A stretch of DNA of 31,721 nt, from the IMG/VR virus record IMGVR_UViG_3300015165_000001, positions 1 to 31,721 of that record, one strand, 5' to 3'. This document shows positions 1-7,822 of the stretch, piece after piece. The stretch is from a virus. The notes under the pieces were generated by a model. The model was not told the origin of the DNA. It did not search any database and saw only the letters and a program-made list of their open reading frames with translations. The translations under genes were made by a program, and so were the position numbers. The number at the start of each line of letters is the position of its first letter. Within the stretch, counting starts at the first letter, position 1.

Positions 1-777
1 ACGATCATGACCACCGCGCGTACGGGTGGTGGTGGTGGTGGGGGTGGTGCGCTTCAGCGTCTGTGGCTTCCTGCGTTTGCGCTGGACGCGTTCGTGACGG
101 TGACGGTCGGGGTTGGCGGGACCGTCGGTGTGACGTTTGGTGGTGTCGGTGGGAATACGAGCTTCGGGACGATCGTGGCTGGCGGCGGATCTGGCGGCGG
201 CGGCGGGTCGTCTTCGCAGGTCTCTGGCGGAACGGGCGCAGGTGTGTCTGGAAACCTTCAGCGGCCCGGGACGGCCACAAAGACCGCATACGCTGGAATA
301 GGTGCCAGCACGAGTACGACTTCGGGTGACATCTGCTACGCAGAATATGGGGGTGCTCCCGGTGGCGGGAACGCAGTCAACGGTGGAGCATCCTGGCCCG
401 GGCATGGCTCACTGGAAGGAGCTGGCGGTGGCGGCGCGGGTGGAAGTGGGAGTACCACGAACGGACTCAACGCTCCATCTGCTGGCGGCAGCTCGGGCAC
501 GTTGACGGCGGGGTTGGGTGGTGCCGCTGGAGTCGGCGGCGCGTCTCCGACCCCTGGTTCGCCGGGGGCCGCCGCCGTGACTCATGGTCTTGGGTGTGGC
601 GCGGGCGGCGGCGGCGGCGGCGGTACGATCACAGCGACGACAAACGGAGCAGATGGTGGAGTCGGCGGTTTCCCTGGCGGTGGTGGTGGCGGTAGCGGGG
701 GTGCGACGAACACCGCGAACTCAGCTCGCGGTGGCCGTGGCGGAGATGGCTATGCGTTGATCGTCTCGATCGGCTAG
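1..777 (+). CDS. Gly-rich virion (tail/fibre-type) protein, 5' end cut by window
   Basis: The reading frame is open to base 1, so the gene probably begins upstream; the first internal ATG is at 7. The protein is dominated by glycine runs broken by short beta-type segments such as VTVTVGVGGTVG and SFGTIVAGGG. It ends in GGDGYALIVSIG, the closing pattern of glycine-rich domains found at the ends of phage tail fibres and minor tail proteins. A structural role on the virion surface is therefore likely, inferred from family resemblance. The poly-Gly helices in such domains usually form sandwiched brush-like tips. It lies 12 bases upstream of the giant repeat protein, and a GGGGG ribosome site overlaps its stop. 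There are no catalytic motifs, and the exact place on the virion is unknown. Confidence 0.7.
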   Translation, partial: TIMTTARTGGGGGGGGALQRLWLPAFALDAFVTVTVGVGGTVGVTFGGVGGNTSFGTIVAGGGSGGGGGSSSQVSGGTGAGVSGNLQRPGTATKTAYAGIGASTSTTSGDICYAEYGGAPGGGNAVNGGASWPGHGSLEGAGGGGAGGSGSTTNGLNAPSAGGSSGTLTAGLGGAAGVGGASPTPGSPGAAAVTHGLGCGAGGGGGGGTITATTNGADGGVGGFPGGGGGGSGGATNTANSARGGRGGDGYALIVSIG

Positions 778-789
778 GGGGATCGCCAC

Positions 790-3700
790 ATGGCTAGAAC
801 CCTCCTCGATCGAAAGTCAACCGAGCTCGCCGATCTAGGGCTATTCAGTGGCCGTAGTGGAGCGCACCTTCGTGGTGATCTCTATCGCGACACATCGACA
901 TCAACGGCCACCAACGCTGCGGCTCAGGCTGCTTCTGGCACGGGTGCCGCCTACGACGCGTCGATCAGCATCGCGGCCTCGTCGGGTAGTTCGGCGGGCA
1001 CGGGAGCGTCGAACGACGCGGCGGCCAACATCGCACCCAACGCCGGGAACGCAGCCGGTACAGGTGCGGCCTACACCATCACGGGCACGACGGTCTCGGC
1101 TGGGATCGCCCTCGCCTCCGGGACAGGTGCCGCCTACAACCCGACGCCCTCGATCGCCTCGAGCGGCATCGTCGCGACTGGCTCAGGTGGGGCCAACGCC
1201 CCGCCGACCAGCATCGCTCCCACGAGCAACCTGGCGTCAGGCACAGGTGCAGCCGGAGACCCGGCGAGCTCGGTCGCAGTCAACACGGGTTCAGGTGCCG
1301 GAACAGGCGCAGCGAACAACGCGACCGGAGCCGTATCCAAGGAAGCGTCTGCGGGCGTAGCGACCGGAACGGGTGCTGCCAACGGTCCGTCGACGAGCGT
1401 CGCTCCGACTGCCGGAGTCGCCACGGGCACGGGTGCCGCCAACATCGCCTCGGAAACGACGGCGGTCGCGAGCACGGCCACTGGCACGGGCGCTGCGAAT
1501 AACACGAGCACCAGTGTCGCCGCGACGGCTGGCCTCGCCACAGGCACAGGATCGGCCCTGGGACCGACGCCATCGGTCCAGGTCGCTTCGGGAGCAGGGT
1601 CTGGAACAGGTGCAGCCAACGGGTCGACAACGTCGATCGCGCCGACCCAAGGTGTCGCCACCGGAACCGGCACGGCCCAGACTCCAAGTGCATCCATCGC
1701 CGTCAACAGCGGTCTCGCGAGCGGCACGGGTGCGGCGAACAACGCAACTGGGGCTGTCGCCAAGGCGGCCAGTGCGGGTGTCGCGACAGGCACAGGCGCA
1801 GCCAACGGACCGGCTGCATCGGTCGCAGGCTCGAGCGGATCCGCGACAGGAACTGGGACGGGCCAGACTCCTGCTGCGTCGGTTGCTGCGACCGCAGGCG
1901 TCGCAACCGGCACGGGCGCTGCCAACAACGCAACGGGAGCCGTCTCCAAGTCGGTAAACCCGACAGCGGCAACGGGCACCGGTGCGGCGAATGGCGCATC
2001 AACCAGCGTGGCTCCAACGGCTGGAGTCGCCACTGGTGTCGGTACAGCCAATATCGCCTCAGAGACGACCGCCGTCGCGAGCACAGCGACCGGTACTGGT
2101 GCGTCGAACGGCGCATCGATCAGCGTTTCCGCTTCGGCTGGCGCTGCATCTGGCACTGGCGCTGCGAATAACGCCAACGCCTTGGTCGCGGCAGGCCCAT
2201 CGCAGGCCTCTGGTACTGGTGCGGCGAACAACTCGAGCACCTCGGTCGCAGGGTCATCTGGTGCGGCGACCGGGACAGGAACCAGCGGCAGCCCGGCGGG
2301 TTCGATCGCCGTCACCGGCGGCATCGCCACGGGCACCGGTGCCGCCAACAACGCATCTGGTCAGGTCGCCAAGTCAGTCAGTCCGACGGCGGCGACTGGC
2401 ACCGGCACGGCATACAACCCAAGTCTCTCGGTCGCATCGACCGCAGGTATCGCTACCGGAATCGGGGCGGCACTCACTCCTGGCCCAAGCGTCGCGGTCA
2501 ACGCCGGGCTCGCCACCGGAGCCGGAGCTGCGTACGGGGCCACCGGTGTTCCGGCGATCGCGGCCAGTGCCGGTCTGGCCTCGGGGACCGGCGCAGCGCA
2601 GCCGCCTCGGATTGACATCGCCGCCTCGGCGGGTGTCGCGACTGGCACCGGAGCTGCCTACCCAGCGACCCAGTCGGTGGCCAACCCAACGGCCGCTTCT
2701 GGTTCTGGGTCAGCGAACGACGCGAGCGTCGCGATCACGACCAACCCATCGGCTGCCACGGGCACAGGGGCAGCGGGCACAGCAAGCATCACGATCGCAC
2801 CGAACGCCAGCACGGCGACTGGTACCGGTGCGGCGAATGGATCGAGCACCTCGGCTGCTGGCAACAGCAACGTTGCCACGGGCACCGGTTCAGCGCCCGA
2901 TGTAAGCATCTCGGTTGCGGTCAACGCTGGCGCGGCGTCCGGCACAGGCACGGCCTACTCGGCGACCGAGAGTGATACGGCCAACGCAACGACCGCCAGC
3001 GGTGCTGGTTCGGCGAATGGGCCGAGCGTGGCCATCGAGGTCAGCGCTGGGCTCGCTGCCGGAACTGGCACGGCCTACGACGCTACCGTCACGTCCACGG
3101 CCGAAGGTAGCGCTTCGCCCAGCACGGCCACGGGCACAGGATCGGCCAGTGATGCGTCAATCAGCCTGGCACCCAACGCCAGTGCTGGCGCAGCAACGGG
3201 TTCTGCCGGTAGTCCGACCAGCACGGTCGAGCCAACGGCTGGACTGGCCTCGGGTAGCGGTGCCGCTTCGGATGGCACCGGATCAGTCGCAGCATCGGTC
3301 AGTGCCGCGAGCGGTACGGGTCAGGCGAACAACGCCACCGTCAACACCTCATCGGCCACCCAAGCCGCTGCCGGAACCGCCACCGGTACGGGAACTGCCA
3401 GCAACGCCTCGGTCAAGGTCGAGGCATCGGTCCAGCCCGCTGGCGGAACGGGCAGCGCGCACGACGCCACGGCAACCGGTGGTGGGACGACTCGCCGCCG
3501 CGAACCTGGTGCCTGGGTCTGGGATCGCGGGCGGCGGTCGAAGGTCACGGTCGAGTCGGAGCTCCACATCAGTTGGAGAATCCGGGCCGCGATCGAAGCG
3601 ACGCTCGTCATCGAGTACCGCATCAGGGAGCTCATCGAAGCTCCAATCGCAGCCACCTGGCGTATCGCTGGGCGTATCGATGAAGGACGCGAGTTGTCCT

Positions 3701-3795
3701 GGTCGGTCCTGGACCTCGATCGCGTCACCAAGGCCAACCGCCGCATCCTGGCGGAAGAGATGGACCCGGACCTGATCCTGGTTCGTAGGAGGTAG
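790..3795 (+). CDS. Giant Ala/Thr/Gly repeat protein, probable virion fibre
   Basis: This 1001-residue protein has three parts. An N-terminal 45 residues is rich in charged residues. About forty imperfect 20-residue repeats follow (residues about 50-900), each beginning near GTGAA and carrying an S/T-S/T-V-A centre. The last 100 residues (901-1001) are charged and hold four short beta motifs (ISWRI, IEYRI, ATWRI, LSWSV) spaced 13-14 residues apart. That W-R-x pattern resembles strands found in other phage tail and fibre proteins. The repeats contain almost no large hydrophobic or charged residues, so an extended beta-solenoid or fibrous stalk is more likely than a globular fold. A GGGGG site 8 bases upstream supports the ATG at 790. 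Its product is inferred to be a virion appendage; no close family is recognised. Minus-strand open frames through this region are repeat shadows. Confidence 0.72.
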   Translation: MARTLLDRKSTELADLGLFSGRSGAHLRGDLYRDTSTSTATNAAAQAASGTGAAYDASISIAASSGSSAGTGASNDAAANIAPNAGNAAGTGAAYTITGTTVSAGIALASGTGAAYNPTPSIASSGIVATGSGGANAPPTSIAPTSNLASGTGAAGDPASSVAVNTGSGAGTGAANNATGAVSKEASAGVATGTGAANGPSTSVAPTAGVATGTGAANIASETTAVASTATGTGAANNTSTSVAATAGLATGTGSALGPTPSVQVASGAGSGTGAANGSTTSIAPTQGVATGTGTAQTPSASIAVNSGLASGTGAANNATGAVAKAASAGVATGTGAANGPAASVAGSSGSATGTGTGQTPAASVAATAGVATGTGAANNATGAVSKSVNPTAATGTGAANGASTSVAPTAGVATGVGTANIASETTAVASTATGTGASNGASISVSASAGAASGTGAANNANALVAAGPSQASGTGAANNSSTSVAGSSGAATGTGTSGSPAGSIAVTGGIATGTGAANNASGQVAKSVSPTAATGTGTAYNPSLSVASTAGIATGIGAALTPGPSVAVNAGLATGAGAAYGATGVPAIAASAGLASGTGAAQPPRIDIAASAGVATGTGAAYPATQSVANPTAASGSGSANDASVAITTNPSAATGTGAAGTASITIAPNASTATGTGAANGSSTSAAGNSNVATGTGSAPDVSISVAVNAGAASGTGTAYSATESDTANATTASGAGSANGPSVAIEVSAGLAAGTGTAYDATVTSTAEGSASPSTATGTGSASDASISLAPNASAGAATGSAGSPTSTVEPTAGLASGSGAASDGTGSVAASVSAASGTGQANNATVNTSSATQAAAGTATGTGTASNASVKVEASVQPAGGTGSAHDATATGGGTTRRREPGAWVWDRGRRSKVTVESELHISWRIRAAIEATLVIEYRIRELIEAPIAATWRIAGRIDEGRELSWSVLDLDRVTKANRRILAEEMDPDLILVRRR
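930..3480 (+). repeat. About forty imperfect 60-bp tandem coding repeats
   Basis: The coding sequence repeats roughly every 60 bases, with a few units of 63-66. The core encodes G-T-G-A-A followed by N or Y and a variable Ser/Thr-rich stretch. Units differ from one another by many synonymous and conservative changes, so the array is old or kept diverse rather than freshly expanded. Such arrays can gain or lose units by recombination. Confidence 0.8.
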
Positions 3796-3797
3796 AC

Positions 3798-4049
3798 ATG
3801 GTCGCGACGAGCGAAGAGAGCAAGCCCGAGGAGAACAAGGAGTCGACCGACGCCAAGGAGGCGAAGGCGGCAGCCGACCCGGTCAAGGACGACCCGGCGT
3901 TCATGCCCAACATCGTGCCGCAGACCGGCGAGGGCGGGAAGGCGAGCTCGAAGAAGGAAGTGGACTCGGGCCTCGAGCCGAACCCCCACGATCCAGTCAA
4001 CTCGCCGCAGGCGAGCAACCCGACGGTCATGACCGGGGAGAACGAGTAG
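3798..4049 (+). CDS. Small acidic hydrophilic protein
   Basis: This is an 83-residue protein dominated by Glu, Lys, Asp, Pro and Ser, with no hydrophobic core, so it is probably disordered. An AGGAGG ribosome site just upstream and a start directly behind the previous stop make it a convincing gene. It is followed without a gap by the next start at 4050, so it belongs to the same transcript. The central stretch DPAFMPNIVPQTGEGGK resembles the two tiny hydrophilic proteins of the minus strand at 26877-27225 in composition only. The function is unknown. It could be an accessory virion protein or an assembly factor. Confidence 0.7.
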   Translation: MVATSEESKPEENKESTDAKEAKAAADPVKDDPAFMPNIVPQTGEGGKASSKKEVDSGLEPNPHDPVNSPQASNPTVMTGENE

Positions 4050-4403
4050 ATGGCAACCAAGAAAGCAGCCAAGGTCGACAAGGTCGACAAGACCGTCGAG
4101 CGAGATGAGACACGGGTGAAGCCATCGGCCTCATCGCGCAAGTCGCGCAAGGGCGATGTCCGACTGGACCCGCAAGGCGCGCTTCTTCCGGGCAACACCG
4201 TCACCTTCGTCGCTGACGAGGGTGAGGGCGTGGTCCAGGCCAAGATCATCACCGCCAAGGATTCCTGGCTCGTCGCCGCAAGCAATACCGCAGGCGGCGC
4301 TCGTGTCTCGAAGATCATCGAGACCGGTCACGGCGAGATCACCGTGGAGTTCTACGAGGACGGCAAGCTCTACGCGTCGGGGACTTGGACCGTCGGTGCG
4401 TAG
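4050..4403 (+). CDS. Basic-tailed small beta-rich protein
   Basis: This 117-residue protein has two parts. A very basic, lysine-rich N-terminal 40 residues (ATKKAAKVDKVDK and on) is likely flexible. A C-terminal part of about 75 residues has alternating beta-type segments such as NTVTFVADEG, EITVEFYEDGKLY and ASGTWTV, which suggests a small beta-sandwich. The start immediately follows the TAG of the preceding gene. The stop overlaps the GTG start of the cytidylyltransferase, so translation is probably coupled. The family is not recognised. Position between virion-type proteins and sugar enzymes would fit a small surface or decoration protein, but that is inference. Confidence 0.65.
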   Translation: MATKKAAKVDKVDKTVERDETRVKPSASSRKSRKGDVRLDPQGALLPGNTVTFVADEGEGVVQAKIITAKDSWLVAASNTAGGARVSKIIETGHGEITVEFYEDGKLYASGTWTVGA

Positions 4404-4854
4404 AACGTACGGGGCCGTCGTCTACACCGGTGGCACGTTCGACCTCTTCCATGCCGGTCACGTCGAGCTGTTGCGAACCTGTCGTTCGCTGGCTGGGCGT
4501 GACGGCAGGGTTGTGGTGGCGCTCAACACCGACCAGTTCGTGATGGATTACAAGCACATCATCCCGAGCCATGACTACGACGCCCGTAAGATCATCCTTG
4601 AGGCCTGCCAGTACGTTGACCTGGTGGTCTGCAACACCGGCAACGAGGACAGTAAGGTGGCGATCGAGGTCGTCCAGCCGGACATCATCGCCATCGGAGC
4701 CGACTGGTCGCCGCAGAACGGCAAGGACTACATGGCTCAGATGAAGTTCACCGAGCAGTGGCTCAACGAACGACACATCGAGCTGCGCTTCGTGCCCCTC
4801 CTGGCAGGGCACTCGGCGACCATCACCCGCCGGAAGCTGGCGTCCGTGCCGTGA
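4396..4854 (+). CDS. Cytidylyltransferase-like nucleotidyltransferase (TagD/GCT superfamily)
   Basis: This 152-residue enzyme belongs to the HxGH nucleotidylyltransferase superfamily. The N-terminus shows the hallmark YTGGTFDLFHAGHVELL, with the nucleotide-binding histidines H19 and H22. A later ALNTDQFV strand and IIAIGADWS match the Rossmann-like core. The C-terminal GHSATITRR stands where glycerol-3-phosphate cytidylyltransferases carry the STT signature. Relatives make CDP-glycerol or activate sugar phosphates with CTP or ATP; the substrate here is not readable from sequence. The GTG start at 4396 is chosen because upstream codons have no homology. It overlaps the previous stop by 8 bases. 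A longer open frame extends back to 4156 but is out-of-frame shadow. The next two genes are glycosyltransferases, so the product likely supplies an activated sugar or polyol for virion or host-surface modification. Confidence 0.85.
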   Translation: MRRTYGAVVYTGGTFDLFHAGHVELLRTCRSLAGRDGRVVVALNTDQFVMDYKHIIPSHDYDARKIILEACQYVDLVVCNTGNEDSKVAIEVVQPDIIAIGADWSPQNGKDYMAQMKFTEQWLNERHIELRFVPLLAGHSATITRRKLASVP

Positions 4855-5453
4855 AGAAGCGCGGTGTCGTCATCGCCTCCCATCCGGGTGGCATGACGCC
4901 ACTGATCACGCTCCTGAACTCGCTATCGACCTGCCGCCGCCAGGTCCACGTCGTCATCAACAACTGCCCCGAGGACCAGGTTCTCGCCATCCACGACCAG
5001 CTCATGCAGGTCGATCTCATCCGGCCGCTGTGGGTCTACTTCAACGAGGAGCCGGGCTACGAGCTTGGCGCGTTCAAGACCATCCTCGAGCACACCGACC
5101 TCGACGAGTTCCTCTTCCTCCAGGACACGTTCGAGGTCAAGGACGTTTCGTTCATCGATGTCGTCTTCAGGCGTAAGGAGTCGGTCGCACTGGGACCGAC
5201 GTTCTTCCACTACGCCGGTAAGTGGAAGCGTTCGGTCCTCGAGCAGATGGAGATCCCGGTCGTCCGCAGCAAGCAAGAGTCCATCCACTGGGAGCACACC
5301 TTCAGCCGCCAATACTGGGAGCGCGAGACCGTGTGGGTGTTCGACCCGCACTTCCACGACGGTGAGCACAAGGGCTTCGTCGACGCCTTCGGCCGCGAGA
5401 ACATGCTCCTGGAGAACGAGTTCTACATCAAGCGCAAGGGCACCTGGAAGTGA
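4851..5453 (+). CDS. Glycosyltransferase-like protein (GT-A fold, divergent)
   Basis: This 200-residue protein starts at a GTG that overlaps the preceding TGA by four bases (GTGA). The N-terminal VVIASHPGGMTPLITLLNSL and VHVVINNCP look like the nucleotide-sugar half of a GT-A enzyme. GYELGAFKTILEH and FLFLQDTFEV occupy the place of the metal-binding loop, where a canonical DxD is replaced by QDT. Many phage and capsular GT2-like proteins share the G-Y-E-x-G-A pattern. The reaction is presumably sugar transfer to a protein or polysaccharide acceptor, but the missing DxD leaves activity uncertain. It is coupled to a second GT2 gene downstream by another GTGA overlap, and the two could work in sequence. 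Confidence 0.7.
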   Translation: MKKRGVVIASHPGGMTPLITLLNSLSTCRRQVHVVINNCPEDQVLAIHDQLMQVDLIRPLWVYFNEEPGYELGAFKTILEHTDLDEFLFLQDTFEVKDVSFIDVVFRRKESVALGPTFFHYAGKWKRSVLEQMEIPVVRSKQESIHWEHTFSRQYWERETVWVFDPHFHDGEHKGFVDAFGRENMLLENEFYIKRKGTWK

Positions 5454-6148
5454 TCCCGGTCCTGGGTGTCCCGACGCTCTACCGGGTCGATCTGCTCAAG
5501 CGGATGCTCGACTCGATCGACCACGAGGTGGGGATCAAGCTCATCATCGATAACGGCGGCCTGGTGCCCGAGTGCGATGCCACGGTCATCCGCTTGCCGC
5601 ACAACCTCGGGGTCGGGGCGAGCTGGAACCTAATCTTCAAGATGACGCCGCGAGCACCGTGGTGGCTCATCTGCAACGACGACATCGTCCTCGGACCCGG
5701 CGACCTGGAGCGACTGGCGGGGGTCATGGAAGACCCATCGCCCAAGATCGCGATGCTGCTCGGCTTCACGTCGTTCGGCATCAACCAGGCGGCCCTCGAC
5801 GCCGTGGGGTTCTTCGATGAGAACTTCCACCCGGCGTACTGCGAGGACAACGATATGACCTGGCGAGCTGGGCTTGCCAACGTTCCTCTCATCAACGTGG
5901 AGTCTCACGTTGAACACGAAGGGTCGGCGACCATCCGTGGCCACGATCTTTACATGCGGCAGAACGGCAACACGTTCCCGCAGAACTTGGCCTACTACCG
6001 CTCCAAGTGGGGCGGCAACCCAGGCCAGGAAACGTATCGAACACCATTCGATCAGGGTGGTGATCCAGCCGGAGTCCCGATCAAGTTGACCCGGCTCAAC
6101 GAATACGCCTGGGCTCGATTGAAGCCCGAGCAGGAGGATCAGGAATGA
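5450..6148 (+). CDS. GT2-family glycosyltransferase
   Basis: This 232-residue protein has clear family 2 glycosyltransferase marks. RLPHNLGVGASWN (residues 48-60) is the usual nucleotide-sugar region. CNDDIVLGPGDLERL (75-89) carries the D77-D78 metal site. FDENFHPAYCEDNDMTWR (122-139) holds the E132-D133 acceptor/catalytic motif. VEHEGSAT (154-161) matches the late conserved H-x-G-S/T of rhamnosyltransferase-like members. The family average is larger, so this is a compact catalytic domain without extra modules or membrane segments. The start is the GTG overlapping the previous TGA. The stop overlaps the next ATG (ATGA), where an AGGAGG site lies within the end of this gene. Its product probably adds a sugar to a virion protein or glycan made by the neighbouring enzymes. 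Confidence 0.85.
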   Translation: MIPVLGVPTLYRVDLLKRMLDSIDHEVGIKLIIDNGGLVPECDATVIRLPHNLGVGASWNLIFKMTPRAPWWLICNDDIVLGPGDLERLAGVMEDPSPKIAMLLGFTSFGINQAALDAVGFFDENFHPAYCEDNDMTWRAGLANVPLINVESHVEHEGSATIRGHDLYMRQNGNTFPQNLAYYRSKWGGNPGQETYRTPFDQGGDPAGVPIKLTRLNEYAWARLKPEQEDQE

Positions 6149-6474
6149 CCGTCGCGATCACCATCGTCCCCGCATCCGGAAGCGTCAAGGCCAAGGTCAG
6201 CGCGTGCCGCGTGCATGTGACCGGAGCCAGCGCCACGGACTCGACAACCTACGACACGGCCGAGCTTCCTCGTGAGGATGCGATCCCGTTCCGGTTCGTC
6301 GCCACCAAGTCCGGGGTCGACAACCTCGTCAGCCACGAGTTCAACGTCAGCGCCAGCGGTGAGCACACCTGGGATGACCTCATCTTCCCGATCGACGGCA
6401 CGTGGTCGCTGAAGCTCGTCGACCAGCGCAATAACTCCAACGCCGCGACCCTCTCGGTCGTCGTCAACGCGTAG
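6145..6474 (+). CDS. Small beta-sandwich-like protein of unknown function
   Basis: This is a 109-residue protein with a start supported by AGGAGG at 6131-6136 and by a 4-base ATGA overlap with the GT2 gene. Alternating strands (VAITIVPAS, KVSACRVHVTG, IPFRFVATKS, SHEFNVSASGEHTW, TWSLKLVD, ATLSVVVNA) suggest an immunoglobulin-like sandwich of the kind found as decoration or tail-surface domains in phages. There is no signal peptide and there are no catalytic motifs. Sitting directly behind the glycosyltransferases, it might be an acceptor or a decoration protein; that is inference only. Confidence 0.65.
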   Translation: MTVAITIVPASGSVKAKVSACRVHVTGASATDSTTYDTAELPREDAIPFRFVATKSGVDNLVSHEFNVSASGEHTWDDLIFPIDGTWSLKLVDQRNNSNAATLSVVVNA

Positions 6475-6494
6475 GCCATCTTGATCGACGTCGC

Positions 6495-6647
6495 ATGGAT
6501 GAGGAGATTCGCAAGCAGCAGTCTGAAGAACTCGTGAAGCAGGCAGCACGGCTGGCGGCTGAGGCTGGCGAGGCCAGCAACCGGCTCCGCAAGTTGTTGG
6601 ACGAACTGGCGTCGGTCAAAGCGACCATCGAGAAGCAGCGGCGATGA
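6495..6647 (+). CDS. 50-residue coiled-coil protein
   Basis: An ATG at 6495 opens a frame of 50 codons ending with TGA at 6645-6647. The product is a single charged amphipathic helix (begins MDEEIRKQQSEELVKQAARL, ends ASVKATIEKQRR) with regular hydrophobic spacing, likely a coiled coil. The ribosome site is weak. The codon use and G/C third positions match the neighbours, and it fills an otherwise empty 208-base gap. The function is unknown. It may partner with the helical proteins that follow. Confidence 0.5.
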   Translation: MDEEIRKQQSEELVKQAARLAAEAGEASNRLRKLLDELASVKATIEKQRR

Positions 6648-6682
6648 TCTTTCGCCATATCGGGAAGTAATCAGGGGAACCC

Positions 6683-7006
6683 ATGCCGCAAGAATGGGTT
6701 GCGTTTCTTCGGGAGTTCGGGCTCCCGCTCTCAATGCTTGTCGTTCTTGCCGTCGGTTTCCAGAAGCGAGTCTTCGTCTTGGGGAAGGACGCTGACGCCC
6801 GAGTCGATGACGTCAAAGCATCCGCATCCGTAGCGCTCGGTCTCGCCGAGCAGGAGAAGGCATACCGAGAAGATCGCCGCCTCGAGGAACGGGCCAATCG
6901 GTTGCTAACCGAAGAGGCTCTCCGTAACCAGGTGAACGTTATGCGCGACATGACTGAGCTACTCAAGGACATCGAACGGAACTTTCGAGGACGTTCTGAT
7001 GCCTGA
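6683..7006 (+). CDS. Single-pass membrane coiled-coil protein
   Basis: This 107-residue protein has one hydrophobic segment near the N-terminus (LPLSMLVVLAVGF, residues 14-26) followed by a long charged helix to the C-terminus. The first residues MPQEWVAFLREFG are short and amphipathic. A GGGGAA site lies 5 bases before the ATG. The shape resembles small phage membrane proteins such as holin-associated or spanin-like components, but no family signature is visible. It overlaps the next start by 8 bases, and three neighbours share the helical character. Confidence 0.6.
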   Translation: MPQEWVAFLREFGLPLSMLVVLAVGFQKRVFVLGKDADARVDDVKASASVALGLAEQEKAYREDRRLEERANRLLTEEALRNQVNVMRDMTELLKDIERNFRGRSDA

Positions 7007-7184
7007 ACGCGACAAGCAGCGAGACCCCCAGCTCGAGCTTGAGCGAGCCCAGACCAATGAGCTGCTCGTGGCTGCCGAATCGGCGGCGACAGAGGGGGCG
7101 GCAGTGCTTGAACGTCTTCGACTCGCAACCGAGCAATACCGAGAACGGCTCGGAATCCCACCTGCTACAAGGCGGCCTAGATGA
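6999..7184 (+). CDS. Small helical hydrophilic protein
   Basis: This 61-residue, charged helical protein (ERDKQRDPQLELERAQTNEL at the start) has no membrane segment. Its ATG overlaps the end of the preceding gene and its stop overlaps the next ATG (ATGA). That makes a three-gene coupled run. The pattern LLVAAESAATEGAAVLERL suggests a coiled coil. The function is unknown. Its coupling to two membrane proteins points to a small multi-protein membrane-associated complex. Confidence 0.55.
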   Translation: MPERDKQRDPQLELERAQTNELLVAAESAATEGAAVLERLRLATEQYRERLGIPPATRRPR

Positions 7185-7798
7185 CCATCGAGTTTCTCGT
7201 TCTCGTCGTCTTCACGGCCCTTCTGTCGCTCGGTACGATCAGAACCCTGGCCAGGCTCGTGGAATACGCTAATGCGCGACGACCGATTCCGGTCCTGCTG
7301 TGGCGCGATGTCGTCGGCCAGGCCGGTCTCGCGCTCCCATTCCTGCTGATCGCGATCTCCCGAGCGCTGGGTCTGGGGCCGGTCCTGGCCAAGATGGACT
7401 GGTGGATCCTCCTCACCTCCGTGCCCGCGATCATCAGCGTGGCCACCTACGCCTACTACGAATACTTCGTCATCGACAAGTACGCGAAGGACGTCGCGAG
7501 CGCTGGCCGTGACCGTCGAGACCCGCTCCTGCGGCGGCGGTATGACATGTTGCTCTCGGCCATCAAGGACCAGGGGAAACAGATCTCCCAGCAAGCAGGG
7601 CAGATCTCCGCGCAGGCCGGTCAGATTCTCGAACAGGGCGAGCAGCGTAAGGTTGACATCGAGGTCCAGCTTGTCCGTACCGAACAGATCGCCGACCTGG
7701 CTGCGAACGTTGCTGCCGTTGGTGCGGATACCCACGACAAGGTCGAGGACATCCACGACGCCGTCGTCGAGGAGCCCAAGCGAAACGGCCGGGCTTGA
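7181..7798 (+). CDS. Multi-pass membrane protein with long coiled-coil tail
   Basis: This 205-residue protein has an N-terminal membrane region with three likely helices (residues about 3-20, 45-63 and 73-93). A charged, helical C-terminal half follows. The segment QISQQAGQISAQAGQILEQG (about residues 136-155) is a clear 7-residue periodic repeat. The tail ends in a basic stretch, KRNGRA. The start is the ATGA overlap with the gene before. Size and shape would suit a holin-like or membrane-anchored scaffold, but the position upstream of the head genes rather than by the lysis genes argues for another role. The next gene is 171 bases away, so the transcript may end or be re-initiated here. Confidence 0.6.
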   Translation: MTIEFLVLVVFTALLSLGTIRTLARLVEYANARRPIPVLLWRDVVGQAGLALPFLLIAISRALGLGPVLAKMDWWILLTSVPAIISVATYAYYEYFVIDKYAKDVASAGRDRRDPLLRRRYDMLLSAIKDQGKQISQQAGQISAQAGQILEQGEQRKVDIEVQLVRTEQIADLAANVAAVGADTHDKVEDIHDAVVEEPKRNGRA

Positions 7799-7822
7799 CA
7801 AGACCTTGCGTAGGCCTATCAG
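7795..7822 (+). promoter_or_regulatory. Candidate sigma-70-type promoter before the capsid operon
   Basis: A perfect TTGACA lies at 7795-7800, followed after 16 bases by TATCAG at 7817-7822. The spacing is one base short of the usual 17 and the -10 box is poor, so this is a suggestion only. It sits in the largest intergenic gap before the head genes, where a late promoter would be useful. Confidence 0.3.

Noticed and set aside
1134-2351. 405-residue minus-strand open frame with APVPVA-type repeats
   Set aside because: It mirrors the 60-base repeat of the plus-strand gene; GC-rich repeats leave the opposite frame open. It has no ribosome site and there is no minus-strand context here.
930-3480. 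CRISPR array considered for the regular 60-base repeats
   Set aside because: The repeats are continuous coding units that vary throughout, without identical repeats and distinct spacers.
3321-4318. Minus-strand frames over the end of the repeat protein and the two small genes
   Set aside because: No ribosome sites, odd composition, and the plus-strand genes here have good starts and close spacing.
4156-4395. N-terminal extension of the cytidylyltransferase frame
   Set aside because: Residues are arginine/serine noise and overlap the well-formed gene at 4050-4403; the GTG at 4396 gives the expected family length.
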